Shown: positions 25,146 to 33,645 of the stretch, one piece after another
Numbering within the stretch: the stretch's first letter is position 1
Layout of the letters: each line of letters starts with the position of its first letter
Source of the DNA: Halobacteriovorax sp. JY17
Lineage (GTDB): Bacteria; Bdellovibrionota; Bacteriovoracia; Bacteriovoracales; Bacteriovoracaceae
NCBI RefSeq assembly: GCF_002753895.1
Contig: NZ_NJER01000001.1
Coordinates: 1,302,910-1,366,909, forward strand
Length of the DNA: 64,000 bases
Direction: 5' to 3'
Notes under the pieces: generated by a model
Databases searched by the model: none
The model's input: only the letters and a program-made list of their open reading frames with translations
Told to the model about the DNA's origin: nothing
Made by a program: the position numbers and the translations under genes

Positions 25146-25209
25146 AGATGTCTCCTGACAAACTTTTCAATTTACATTTACCTCCCGAAAATACAGAAAA
25201 TAGCGCCTC

Positions 25210-25236
25210 ACATCAACGTGATTCACTCATTGATGT
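25210..25236. promoter_or_regulatory. 7-bp inverted repeat upstream of the L,D-transpeptidase gene
   Basis: ACATCAA (25210-25216) and TTGATGT (25230-25236) are perfectly complementary, with a 13-base spacer. It lies 65 bases before the start of the minus-strand gene, where a dimeric regulator could bind. No known operator is recognised. Confidence 0.35.
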
Positions 25237-25339
25237 AAAGATTACCTAATCTAAGTTATTGATTTCTTGTAGGAATACTAAAATTGAACTTTTTACCTAG
25301 CCTAGCTAATGTTAAGTATAAGGTTTATCAAAACTTTAC

Positions 25340-25368
25340 TTGAATTTTTCCTCCAATGGTCTTACATT
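25340..25368 (+). promoter_or_regulatory. Candidate promoter of the endonuclease I gene
   Basis: TTGAAT (25340-25345), a 17-base spacer and TACATT (25363-25368) give a plausible sigma70-type promoter 30 bases before the TTG start. Confidence 0.4.
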
Positions 25369-25397
25369 CGGTGCACCTCGTAACTTAGGATTATCAG

Positions 25398-26144
25398 TTG
25401 AAACAAATAGTAGCTCTATGCCTTGTCACTTTCCTCTCCATGGCCTCGTCATGGGCAAGAACAGGAAGCTGTCAGAACGCCTGGATGAAACTAACTTCTT
25501 CTAAAGAAATTAAGGCCGAATACAAGAAGCTCATTGGAACTTGCGATAGAGACTTAAAGAGAATTTTAGGTCCTATGAGTAAGCAAAGTAGAAGTTTAAG
25601 TTATAGAGGAGCTAGAGAAGAAATGTTTGGTTCTCTAGACAACGTAAATGGGGATGTATGCTCAGTATATTCTAAAGAGTGTATCAGAACGACCTCAATC
25701 CCAAATCATAGAGTAATGAACGCAGAACACACATGGCCAAAGAGTAAGGGCGCGAGTAAGAAGCCTGCAGTAAGTGATCTTCACCATATTTTTCCAGCTA
25801 ACTCAGAAGTAAATTCAATTAGATCAAGTTACCCATTCTGCGAAGTGAGCAATACAAAGTGGACAAATAATATGTCTAGTCTAGGAACTGCTCCAGGAAT
25901 TGGAACCTGCTTTGAGCCACCTATTGAGCACCGTGGAAATGTTGCCAGAGCAATGTTCTACTTCGCGGTTCGCTATAGCCAAGGAATTCCAAGCGCTCAA
26001 GAAAAATGGCTTAGAAAGTGGCACCATGATGACCCAGTAGATCAAGCCGAGAAAGATAGACATAGTGAAATTCTAAGCATTCAAGGTAACTCAAATCCAT
26101 TTATAGAGCAGCCGGGACTAGTTGAAGTTATTGAAGATTTTTAG
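25398..26144 (+). CDS. endA: Secreted endonuclease I
   Basis: The 248-residue protein has a signal peptide (cleavage near WA, about residue 20) and the endonuclease I core. NAEHTWPKSKG contains the catalytic His111, followed by SDLHHIFPANSEVNSIRSSY. The C-terminal CFEPPIEHRGNVARAMFYF block is also typical. It should cut double-stranded DNA nonspecifically in the periplasm or outside, providing nucleotides from foreign or prey DNA. Cysteines in SVYSKEC and PFCEV probably form disulphides. The start is TTG with AGGA seven bases upstream; the frame gives a complete signal peptide. Confidence 0.92.
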   Translation: MKQIVALCLVTFLSMASSWARTGSCQNAWMKLTSSKEIKAEYKKLIGTCDRDLKRILGPMSKQSRSLSYRGAREEMFGSLDNVNGDVCSVYSKECIRTTSIPNHRVMNAEHTWPKSKGASKKPAVSDLHHIFPANSEVNSIRSSYPFCEVSNTKWTNNMSSLGTAPGIGTCFEPPIEHRGNVARAMFYFAVRYSQGIPSAQEKWLRKWHHDDPVDQAEKDRHSEILSIQGNSNPFIEQPGLVEVIEDF

Positions 26145-26197
26145 AATCAAATAACTTTGTATAGACCCTTTGCATCGATAAGTTTTCACGCAATTAT

Positions 26198-26227
26198 TTG
26201 TCAACACCTCTTCTTTACAGGTAGTAT
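26198..26227 (+). promoter_or_regulatory. Candidate promoter of the dpp operon
   Basis: TTGTCA (26198-26203), an 18-base spacer and TAGTAT (26222-26227) lie 37 bases before the dppA start. This is a near-consensus sigma70-type arrangement. An AGAGGAG ribosome-binding site follows. Confidence 0.5.
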
Positions 26228-26264
26228 TGCTCCCCTAAAACACATTTAAGAGGAGTATTATTCC

Positions 26265-27860
26265 ATGAAGAAATTGGCCACACTCGTAGCCCTTTGCGCA
26301 CTTTTCACGTCTTGCGTAAAAGAAGGTTCCAACAAGAGTACATTTGTTTATTGTTCAGAGGGAAGCCCAACGGCCTTCAATCCACAAATTACAACAGATG
26401 GTACTTCAAATAATGCTTCCGCTCACACTATTTATAATCGTCTCGTAGAGTTTGAATATGGATCGACTAAAATTGTTCCTGCTCTTGCAGAGAGTTGGTC
26501 AATTTCAGAAGATAAGCTTGAGTACACTTTCAACCTAAGAAAAGGTGTTAAGTTTCATACGACTAAGTACTTCACCCCTACAAGAGATTTCAATGCTGAT
26601 GACGTTCTCTTCTCTTTTAATAGAATGAGAGATGAATCAAACCCATTCTTCAAAGTAAGTGGTGGTACTTATGAATACTTCAATGGAATGGACATGGGAA
26701 ATCTTATCAAGGATATTGTTAAGGTTGATGATCATACCGTTAAGATCATTTTAAAGAAACAAGAGGCTCCATTTCTTGCCAATATGGCCATGAGTTTTAT
26801 GAGTGTTCTTTCAAAAGAGTACGGTGATAAATTAATCAAAGAAGCTAAGCTTGGTGACATGGATAATATTCCAGTGGGAACAGGACCATTTGTTTTCAAA
26901 TCTTACCAAAAAGATAATATTATTAAGTTTGAAGCTTTCAAAGATTTCTACGGAGAAAAGGCCAAAGTTAGTCGTCTAGCATTTGCTATCACTCCAGATG
27001 CTTCAGTTAGATATCAAAAGTTAAAAACTGGTGAGTGTCACTTAATTATTGAACCATCTCCTGCAGACTTAGGTTCAATGAAAGAGAATAAAGACATCAC
27101 TCTACTTGAAGGTCCAGGTCTCAATGTTGGCTACCTTGCCATGAACACAATGAAGAAGCCTTTTGGAAATTTAAAAGTAAGACAAGCAGTTAATCACGCT
27201 TTAAATAAAACAGCATATATTGACGCTATTTACTTAGGTCATGCTAAACTAGCGAAGAATCCTCTACCTCCTACAATTTGGTCATACGATGATAGTATCG
27301 TTGATTACGACTACAATATTAAAAAAGCTAAAAAGCTCTTAGCAGAAGCTGGGTTTCCAAATGGTTTTGAAACTGAAATTTGGACTCTCCCTGTAACTCG
27401 TCCGTACAACCCTAATGGAAAGAAGATGGGTGAAATGATGCAAGCAGATCTTGCAAAAGTTGGAATTAAGGCCAAGCTTGTTTCTTATGAGTGGCCTACT
27501 TACCTAAAGAAGTCATCAGCAGGAGAGCACGCTATGGTTCAACTTGGTTGGACGGGCGATAATGGTGATCCAGATAACTTCCTCTATACTCTTCTTGGAT
27601 GTTCAGCTGTTGAAGCGGGATCAAACTATGCGAGATGGTGTAATAAAGACTTTGAAGACCTTGTTGTAAAAGCAAAGAGAGTCACTGATCTCGCAGAGAG
27701 AACAGACCTCTATGAGAAGGCGCAAGTTATTTTCAAAGAACAAGCCCCATGGGTTCCTATTGCTCACTCTATAATCTTTAGAGCAATGAGCAATAAAGTA
27801 AAAGGATATAAGATCGATCCACTTGGTGGAGATATCTTTAAAACTGTGGAACTAAAATAA
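26265..27860 (+). CDS. dppA: Dipeptide ABC transporter substrate-binding lipoprotein
   Basis: The 531-residue protein belongs to the SBP_bac_5 family. It has a lipobox (LFTSC, Cys16), and from residue 27 the sequence FVYCSEGSPTAFNPQ closely matches DppA of E. coli, as do NRLVEFEYGSTKIVPALAE and the LNADDV-like FNADDVLFSFNRM. It captures dipeptides outside the inner membrane for DppBCDF. Unlike the soluble enterobacterial form, this one is lipid-anchored. Its stop overlaps the dppB start (TAATG). Confidence 0.92.
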   Translation: MKKLATLVALCALFTSCVKEGSNKSTFVYCSEGSPTAFNPQITTDGTSNNASAHTIYNRLVEFEYGSTKIVPALAESWSISEDKLEYTFNLRKGVKFHTTKYFTPTRDFNADDVLFSFNRMRDESNPFFKVSGGTYEYFNGMDMGNLIKDIVKVDDHTVKIILKKQEAPFLANMAMSFMSVLSKEYGDKLIKEAKLGDMDNIPVGTGPFVFKSYQKDNIIKFEAFKDFYGEKAKVSRLAFAITPDASVRYQKLKTGECHLIIEPSPADLGSMKENKDITLLEGPGLNVGYLAMNTMKKPFGNLKVRQAVNHALNKTAYIDAIYLGHAKLAKNPLPPTIWSYDDSIVDYDYNIKKAKKLLAEAGFPNGFETEIWTLPVTRPYNPNGKKMGEMMQADLAKVGIKAKLVSYEWPTYLKKSSAGEHAMVQLGWTGDNGDPDNFLYTLLGCSAVEAGSNYARWCNKDFEDLVVKAKRVTDLAERTDLYEKAQVIFKEQAPWVPIAHSIIFRAMSNKVKGYKIDPLGGDIFKTVELK

Positions 27861-28876
27861 TGCTAAAATTCATTCTTAAAAAGTTATTAGATTTAATCCC
27901 TACTCTCGTAGGGATTTCGATTCTCTCCTTTGTTCTAATACGTCTTGTCCCTGGCGATCCTGTAATGCTTATGCTCGGAGAAAGAGGTGCTGATCCTATT
28001 GTCTACGCAAAAATGCAAAAGGCACTAGGACTTGACCAAGCAATGCATGAGCAATATTTCACTTTTCTAAAAAAAGCTTTTAGCGGAGATTTAGGAACGA
28101 GTATTGTTTCAAAGAGATCTGTGACAAGTGAATTCTTCTCAAGATTTCCTGCGACACTAGAGCTTGGAATTTGTGCCATTATTTTTGCTGCGATAATCGG
28201 TATCCCCTTTGGAATTCTAGCAGCACTCAAGAGAAATTCATTCTACGACTACCTCCTAATGGGAGGGTCACTTGTTGGTTACTCCATGCCAATTTTTTGG
28301 TGGGGACTTATTCTTATCCTCTTCTTCTCTGTTCAGCTGGGTATTACACCAGTGTCAGGAAGAATTTCTATTATGTACGACGTTGATGTAGTAACAGGGT
28401 TTATGTTAATAGACACTCTCCTTCCAAAAAATTTAGCGAACGAAGGAATCGGTCCATTTCTCTCAACTCTTTCACACCTCATACTTCCAGCAATTGCTAT
28501 GGGAACAATTCCTCTAGCGGTGATGGCAAGAATGACCAGATCAAGTATGTTAGAGGTTCTTGGTGAAGACTATATAAGAACAGCGAAAGCAAAGGGATTA
28601 CCAATAAAGAAAATTATTGTAGTACACGCCCTTAGAAATGCACTTATTCCTATTGTTACAGTTGTTGGATTAATTTTTGGTTCCATCATAACAGGCGCCA
28701 TACTTACAGAGACCATCTTCTCATGGCCTGGAATTGGAAAATGGTTAGTTGCGAGTATCAACGCTAGAGATTATCCAGTTATTCAAGGTGGAGTTCTCTT
28801 TATCGCGACAATGATTGTTCTAATTAATTTAGTGGTCGACTTTGTCTACGCCATCGTCAACCCAAAGATGAGATAA
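27860..28876 (+). CDS. dppB: Dipeptide ABC transporter permease
   Basis: The 338-residue membrane protein has about six helices and the binding-protein-dependent permease signature MARMTRSSMLEVLGEDYIRTAKAKG (within about residues 221-245), which contacts the ATPases. The N-terminal ILSFVLIRLVPGDPV is typical of DppB/OppB permeases. With DppC it forms the transmembrane channel. It is the second gene of dppABCDF, five bases before dppC. Confidence 0.93.
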   Translation: MLKFILKKLLDLIPTLVGISILSFVLIRLVPGDPVMLMLGERGADPIVYAKMQKALGLDQAMHEQYFTFLKKAFSGDLGTSIVSKRSVTSEFFSRFPATLELGICAIIFAAIIGIPFGILAALKRNSFYDYLLMGGSLVGYSMPIFWWGLILILFFSVQLGITPVSGRISIMYDVDVVTGFMLIDTLLPKNLANEGIGPFLSTLSHLILPAIAMGTIPLAVMARMTRSSMLEVLGEDYIRTAKAKGLPIKKIIVVHALRNALIPIVTVVGLIFGSIITGAILTETIFSWPGIGKWLVASINARDYPVIQGGVLFIATMIVLINLVVDFVYAIVNPKMR

Positions 28877-28881
28877 TTTAA

Positions 28882-29766
28882 ATGGAAAATAAAAATACAG
28901 AAGAAATAGATCATCCACTAGTAGAGTTTTGGCAACAATTCTCAAAGAATAGAGGCGCGATCTTTGGATTAGTCGTAATTATTCTCTTCACTCTTATTGC
29001 ACTACTGGCACCACTACTCTCCCCTTATGGACCAACCAGTATTGACCCAAGCTTTCTAAGAGTACCTCCTCTTTTCTCTGATGGCGGAACTGCTAGATAC
29101 TTCTTTGGGACAGATGACGTGGGACGAGATATTTTAAGCCGTCTTATTTATGGTGCTCAAATTTCAATGTTGATAGGGTTCTTTGTTGTTATTATTTCTT
29201 GCAGTATTGGAACAATTCTAGGACTAGTCTCTGGTTACTATGGAGGCTGGGTAGATAGAGTGATCATGAGAATGATTGATATTCTCATGGCCTTCCCTTC
29301 TATTCTGCTCGCCATCGTTGTTGTTTCAGTAATGGGTCCAGGTATTTCCAACGCGATTATTGCTGTTGCAATTGTTGCCATTCCAGGATTTACAAGAATT
29401 GTGAGAGGCTCGGTACTTGCAGAAAAAAAGAAGCAATACGTGATGGCCTCTAAAACTTTTGGAGCAAGCTCAGTAAGAATAATGTTCTTAGAAATTCTTC
29501 CTAATTGTATGGCCCCTCTAATCGTTCAAGCGTCACTTGGTTTTAGTGATGGAATTCTCAATGCTGCAGCTCTCGGGTTCTTAGGACTTGGTGCTCAGGC
29601 CCCTACTCCAGAGTGGGGAATCATGTTGGCAGACGCGAGACCTTTCATTGAAAGTTCACCGTGGATGGTCACACTCCCTGGTCTCTGTATTCTATTTGCA
29701 GTACTTGGTTTCAATCTCTTTGGAGATGGGCTCAGAGATGCACTAGATCCAAGACTAAAGAGGTAA
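28882..29766 (+). CDS. dppC: Dipeptide ABC transporter permease
   Basis: The 294-residue membrane protein matches DppC: a polar N terminus, a first helix at about residues 30-50, then YFFGTDDVGRDILSRLIYG, and the EAA-like loop near residues 180-200 (MASKTFGASSVRIMFLEILP). It pairs with DppB. Two bases separate its stop from the dppD start. Confidence 0.93.
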   Translation: MENKNTEEIDHPLVEFWQQFSKNRGAIFGLVVIILFTLIALLAPLLSPYGPTSIDPSFLRVPPLFSDGGTARYFFGTDDVGRDILSRLIYGAQISMLIGFFVVIISCSIGTILGLVSGYYGGWVDRVIMRMIDILMAFPSILLAIVVVSVMGPGISNAIIAVAIVAIPGFTRIVRGSVLAEKKKQYVMASKTFGASSVRIMFLEILPNCMAPLIVQASLGFSDGILNAAALGFLGLGAQAPTPEWGIMLADARPFIESSPWMVTLPGLCILFAVLGFNLFGDGLRDALDPRLKR

Positions 29767-29768
29767 TA

Positions 29769-30737
29769 ATGTTACTAGATATTAAAAATTTAAATTTAAA
29801 ATTTCACACATCCAAAGGAATACTACACGCCATACGCGATCTAAGTTTTCATATTAAACAAGGTGAAACACTTGGAATAGTAGGAGAATCAGGCTGTGGA
29901 AAGTCTATAACGAATCTTGCTCTAATGGGACTTCTTCCTGACACAGCTGAACTCACTGCTGACAAACTAGAGTTTCAAGGGCAAGAGCTTATTGGGCTAA
30001 AAGAAAGAGAGTGGCAGAAAATTCGTGGTTCTGATATTGCGATGATTTTTCAAGACCCAATGACTGCTTTAAACCCTTGTTTCACTGTTGGATATCAAAT
30101 AGAAGAAACACTTGAAATGCATAGAAGAGATCTCAGTAAGCTTGAAAGAAAGGAATTTGTCTTTGAACTATTAGATCAAGTGGGAATTCCGGCCCCAAAA
30201 GAGAGGGCCAAGTCTTATGCTCACGAACTTTCAGGAGGAATGAGTCAAAGAGTGATGATTGCTCAGGCAATTGCCTGTAACCCAAAACTCTTAATTGCTG
30301 ATGAGCCTACAACAGCACTAGATGTAACAATTCAAGACCAAATTTTAAAACTCTTAAAAGATATTCAGGCCAAGAATAATATGGCAATGATTCTTGTGAC
30401 TCACGACCTTGGTGTTGTTTCAGAAAATGCAGATCGCATTCAAGTGATGTATGCAGGAGAAGTTATTGAGACAGGGACTTCTGATGAAGTGATTCATAGT
30501 CCAAAACATCCTTATACGAAAGGTCTTTTAGAATCTCTTCCAGGAAGTAATGCTACGACTTTTAGAGCTCCTCTTTCATCCATTGCAGGAATGGTTCCCG
30601 ATTTAAGATCAAGACCACAGGGCTGCCAATTCAATCCAAGATGTTTTAAAGTAAAAGATGATTGCTCTATTTCAAGACCTGTTTTAAATGAAGAAAACCA
30701 CCAAGTTAGTTGTTTCTATCCAATGAGTGAAGGTTAA
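29769..30737 (+). CDS. dppD: Dipeptide ABC transporter ATPase
   Basis: The 322-residue protein has Walker A GESGCGKS near residue 40, the ABC signature LSGGMSQR near residue 153, Walker B LLIADEPTT, and the C-terminal oligopeptide-transporter domain with four cysteines (GCQFNPRCFKVKDDC and SCFYP) that in related proteins bind an Fe-S cluster. It powers DppBC with DppF. The open frame runs back into dppC, but homology starts at the ATG at 29769. Confidence 0.93.
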   Translation: MLLDIKNLNLKFHTSKGILHAIRDLSFHIKQGETLGIVGESGCGKSITNLALMGLLPDTAELTADKLEFQGQELIGLKEREWQKIRGSDIAMIFQDPMTALNPCFTVGYQIEETLEMHRRDLSKLERKEFVFELLDQVGIPAPKERAKSYAHELSGGMSQRVMIAQAIACNPKLLIADEPTTALDVTIQDQILKLLKDIQAKNNMAMILVTHDLGVVSENADRIQVMYAGEVIETGTSDEVIHSPKHPYTKGLLESLPGSNATTFRAPLSSIAGMVPDLRSRPQGCQFNPRCFKVKDDCSISRPVLNEENHQVSCFYPMSEG

Positions 30738-30738
30738 A

Positions 30739-31674
30739 ATGATTTTAGAAGTTGAAAGTTTAAAGAAACATTATCCAATAACAAAGTCATTCAAGGAGAG
30801 CGCTCTCGTTAAGGCACTAGACGGCGTAACTTTCTCGGTAGAGAAGCAGAGAACCCTGGGAATTGTTGGTGAATCTGGTTGCGGAAAGTCGACACTAGCG
30901 AAGGCCCTTATGGCCTTAGAAGAGAGAACAAATGGTTCAATAAAAATAGAAAATCAAAGTATTGATGGACTTAGTAAATCAGACTTTAAGAGTGCTATTC
31001 AAATGATTTTTCAAGATCCCTATTCTTCTTTGAATCCAAGAAAGAAAGCTTGGCAACTCATCAGTGAACCACTTCTTATTAATACAAAACTCTCAAAGAA
31101 AGAATGTTTTAATAAGGCCTGCGAATTGATGAAGAAAGTTGGTCTTCGCCCAGAGATGGCCCAGCGCTATCCACATATGTTTAGTGGTGGTCAAAGACAG
31201 AGATTAGGAATAGCTAGAGCTCTTGCTCTACAACCAAAAATTCTCATTTGCGATGAACCAGTCTCTGCACTAGATGTCTCTATTCAGGCACAGGTTTTAA
31301 ACCTCCTAATGGAATTACAAGATGAGATGGGTTTAACTTATCTCTTTATCTCTCACGATCTACATGTAGTTAATCATATTAGCGATGATATCTTAGTTAT
31401 GTACCTTGGAAAAATCGTTGAGTACGGACCAAGAGAAAAAGTCTTCGATAACTCTCTACACCCTTACACTAAAGCTCTTATTGCAAGTTCTCCTTCGGTG
31501 TCAAAAGACAAGAACGATCATGAGCCTATTTCTGGAGAACTTCCTTCTCCACTGGATCCTCCTACTGGTTGTGCTTTTCATAAACGTTGTCCAATAGCGA
31601 CAGAGAAGTGTGCTATAGAAACTCCTGAGCTTCGTGAAGTTGACGGAAGAAGAGTTGCTTGTTTTCTAGTCTAA
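30739..31674 (+). CDS. dppF: Dipeptide ABC transporter ATPase
   Basis: The 311-residue protein is the partner ATPase of DppD. It has Walker A GESGCGKS near residue 46, signature FSGGQRQR near residue 153, Walker B ILICDEPVSALDVS, and the C-terminal PPTGCAFHKRCPIATEKC cysteine motif. The ATG at 30739 has AAGG six bases upstream; a GTG at 30727 overlapping dppD is less likely. It ends the operon, and two hairpins follow. Confidence 0.93.
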   Translation: MILEVESLKKHYPITKSFKESALVKALDGVTFSVEKQRTLGIVGESGCGKSTLAKALMALEERTNGSIKIENQSIDGLSKSDFKSAIQMIFQDPYSSLNPRKKAWQLISEPLLINTKLSKKECFNKACELMKKVGLRPEMAQRYPHMFSGGQRQRLGIARALALQPKILICDEPVSALDVSIQAQVLNLLMELQDEMGLTYLFISHDLHVVNHISDDILVMYLGKIVEYGPREKVFDNSLHPYTKALIASSPSVSKDKNDHEPISGELPSPLDPPTGCAFHKRCPIATEKCAIETPELREVDGRRVACFLV

Positions 31675-31706
31675 TTATTAAACACCCCCCTATAAAAATT
31701 ACACAG

Positions 31707-31768
31707 CGGTGCTTCCCGGCACCGTAAAAGAGTATCATTCCGGCACCAGAAATATCTGGGGCCATTTT
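31707..31768 (+). terminator. Tandem hairpins after dppF, the second terminator-like
   Basis: The first hairpin is CGGTGC (31707-31712) with GCACCG (31719-31724). The second is GGCACCAG (31742-31749) with CTGGGGCC (31756-31763), one mismatch, followed by ATTTTCT. The sequence CCGGCACC occurs in both, so CGGTGC could pair with either copy. A simple dpp terminator is most likely; a switch is possible. Confidence 0.55.
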
Positions 31769-31861
31769 CTCAATCTATAAACCATAGAATTCACAGATTA
31801 TGAGTTGGCATTGATGTGGCATAGTCACCTGTAACAAGCAAATTCATAAAGGAGAGAGAAA

Positions 31862-32395
31862 ATGAAAAGTAATTCGACTATGATTAATGCTTTATTAAAA
31901 AGAGAAACTCTAGTGATGGCACTAATGCTATTTTCACTAACTTCAATTAACGCTTTAGCAGTAGAGAGCTCACTAATTACTATTACTAATGATGAGACGC
32001 CTACTATTTTTAAAATGGTCATTGATACTGACGAGAACTCAGATATTAAGAAATTCTATAAAGATACTTATGACAATAAAGTACGTGTATCAAGAGAGCT
32101 CATTCCACTCAATAAGATTATTGACGGAGTGAATCTTGAAAAAAGAGATAAGTATGAAATTGTAAATTTAAAGAGTGATAACTTTGCTGCTCATAATGGC
32201 GGGAACTTAGAGCTCGATACTCTTTACAATGGAGCTAAAGGTACGAGAAAGAGTTATGAGTTAGAGATCGACCGTGTTGGTGATAACTGGGAAGTTCTAA
32301 AAGATGGAAAGAAAGTTCACGTACTTCACCTTAAATCGAATAAAGTATTTCTACTTGGAACAGTTGGAATTAAAGATATTGAGGTTAAGAAGTGA
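31862..32395 (+). CDS. Secreted protein of unknown function
   Basis: I do not recognise this 177-residue protein. A signal peptide with a long n-region ends near INALA (residue 33). The mature part is charged and mixed alpha/beta, with no cysteine, no membrane segment and no known motif. A GGAGAGAG ribosome-binding site precedes the ATG. The gene stands alone between hairpins: the tandem pair after dppF upstream and a strong terminator downstream. The strong punctuation suggests a well-expressed periplasmic product. Confidence 0.6.
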   Translation: MKSNSTMINALLKRETLVMALMLFSLTSINALAVESSLITITNDETPTIFKMVIDTDENSDIKKFYKDTYDNKVRVSRELIPLNKIIDGVNLEKRDKYEIVNLKSDNFAAHNGGNLELDTLYNGAKGTRKSYELEIDRVGDNWEVLKDGKKVHVLHLKSNKVFLLGTVGIKDIEVKK

Positions 32396-32418
32396 ATTTC
32401 GGAGAAATTCTTTCAAAC

Positions 32419-32452
32419 AGGGTAGTTTTTAAAACTACCCTTATTTATCTTA
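32419..32452 (+). terminator. Rho-independent terminator
   Basis: GGGTAGTTTT (32420-32429) and AAAACTACCC (32431-32440) form a near-perfect stem, followed by TTATTTATCTT. It ends the transcript of the secreted-protein gene 24 bases after its stop codon. Confidence 0.8.
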
Positions 32453-32477
32453 CTCTAGTCGCATCAGTTATTGTTAA

Positions 32478-32497
32478 TAGTGAGCTAACACTCACTA
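32478..32497 (-). terminator. Possible terminator of the minus-strand gene
   Basis: TAGTGAG (32478-32484) and CTCACTA (32491-32497) form a 7-bp stem that overlaps the stop codon of the gene ending at 32495. On the minus strand TTAACAATAA follows, which is weak for a U-tract. Confidence 0.35.
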
Positions 32498-33493
32498 AGC
32501 GACTTCTAGCGCTGATTCACTTACAATTGAAATCTTAGAGATCTCTTCGCGCAGTCCTTCTTCCGCTAACGAAACCATTCTTCCGAAAACTTCAGCGGCG
32601 CCTTCGTTTCTATTTACAAAGGAAATTTCAGAGTAAGGAATAAAGAAGTAGTATTCACTTCCGTTACTATAATCAGCATTATTTAAGTTTCCACTATTTC
32701 TAAAACTACTTCCTTTAATATGCATATAATCATTGGCCTCTTCATGATTGGCATCAAAGTTCTTTAGACAATTAAACGTCTTACTACTTTTAAATGATTT
32801 TAAATTTATTTTAATACTTATATTTTCAGAGTTCTTCACTTTGCTAAAAGAGTGACCGTCAATAGAGAGAATTAGTCCTCTATTAGAAAATTGAGTTATT
32901 TTTGTCTTAATACTATTAAGTGGAGAATGATTGACTTCAGCAATTAACTCAATATTAGCAGATAATCTAAACTCTCTAAGAGGAAAGTATCCAGTTAAAA
33001 GTTTTCGGTAAACAAAGAAGCTATAAGTGGACTTGTCCATCCAGCGCATTGAAGTTAGAGAAATATATGGTCCCGCTTCATGATGAAGAGAAACAAGTGT
33101 GTCTTTTTGAATATCGTGCCAAGTGGCCTTAAGTCTAGGATCAAGATAAGCTTCATAGAGTTCATAGAGATTTGATTTAACAGATTTAAGATTTCTCTGA
33201 AACCAAACGCTCTTTGTCTTTAGGGACTCCAAAGTATTATCAATGAAGTCAATTTGATCGACTCCCTTACCTAATAGATCTTTTTGAATTTTACATGTTT
33301 CACGCCAATTGGCCCAATGAAAGAATAACTCACCATTCGAACTGATTTTATAATTATCTTTAAAAGTATTCGAATGAATATATTCAACTAATTTCATAGG
33401 ACCCACTTTGTTCATGCTTTTGAAGTTTCTACTAAATACTACTATAGAGGAGCCAGTAATCATTGGTAGTAAATTATGGTTAAGATTTGTCAT
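32495..33493 (-). CDS. Unrecognised protein with a possible PilZ-like domain
   Basis: The 332-residue protein has no signal peptide or membrane segment. From about residue 170, FPLREFRLSANIELIAEV followed by TKITQFSNRGLILSIDG resembles the arginine-containing entry and the (D/N)xSxxG strand of PilZ domains, which bind cyclic di-GMP. The key Asp is replaced (FSNRG), so nucleotide binding is doubtful. The first 165 residues match nothing I know. It is divergent from a degenerate HD-GYP gene, which adds weight to a link with cyclic-di-GMP signalling. The domain call is tentative. Confidence 0.5.
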   Translation of the reverse strand: MTNLNHNLLPMITGSSIVVFSRNFKSMNKVGPMKLVEYIHSNTFKDNYKISSNGELFFHWANWRETCKIQKDLLGKGVDQIDFIDNTLESLKTKSVWFQRNLKSVKSNLYELYEAYLDPRLKATWHDIQKDTLVSLHHEAGPYISLTSMRWMDKSTYSFFVYRKLLTGYFPLREFRLSANIELIAEVNHSPLNSIKTKITQFSNRGLILSIDGHSFSKVKNSENISIKINLKSFKSSKTFNCLKNFDANHEEANDYMHIKGSSFRNSGNLNNADYSNGSEYYFFIPYSEISFVNRNEGAAEVFGRMVSLAEEGLREEISKISIVSESALEVA

Positions 33494-33529
33494 ATCTATA
33501 ATTACGAATAGTTGAGTAAAGAAAACAAT

Positions 33530-33553
33530 AGATTTCTCTTGGCCAAGAAATCT
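33530..33553. repeat. Dyad-symmetric sequence in a divergent intergenic region
   Basis: AGATTT (33530-33535) and AAATCT (33548-33553) flank CTTGGCCAAG, giving near-perfect dyad symmetry with a two-base offset. It lies between the divergent PilZ-like and HD-GYP-like genes and may be a regulator site for either. Confidence 0.35.
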
Positions 33554-33645
33554 GGGAAATTGCCAACTTTCTCTGCGTTTAAAGACAATTTATTCCCCTC
33601 AGTACTCAAATCGACAGTGGTTTAAAATAGCGATATTATAGAGTA

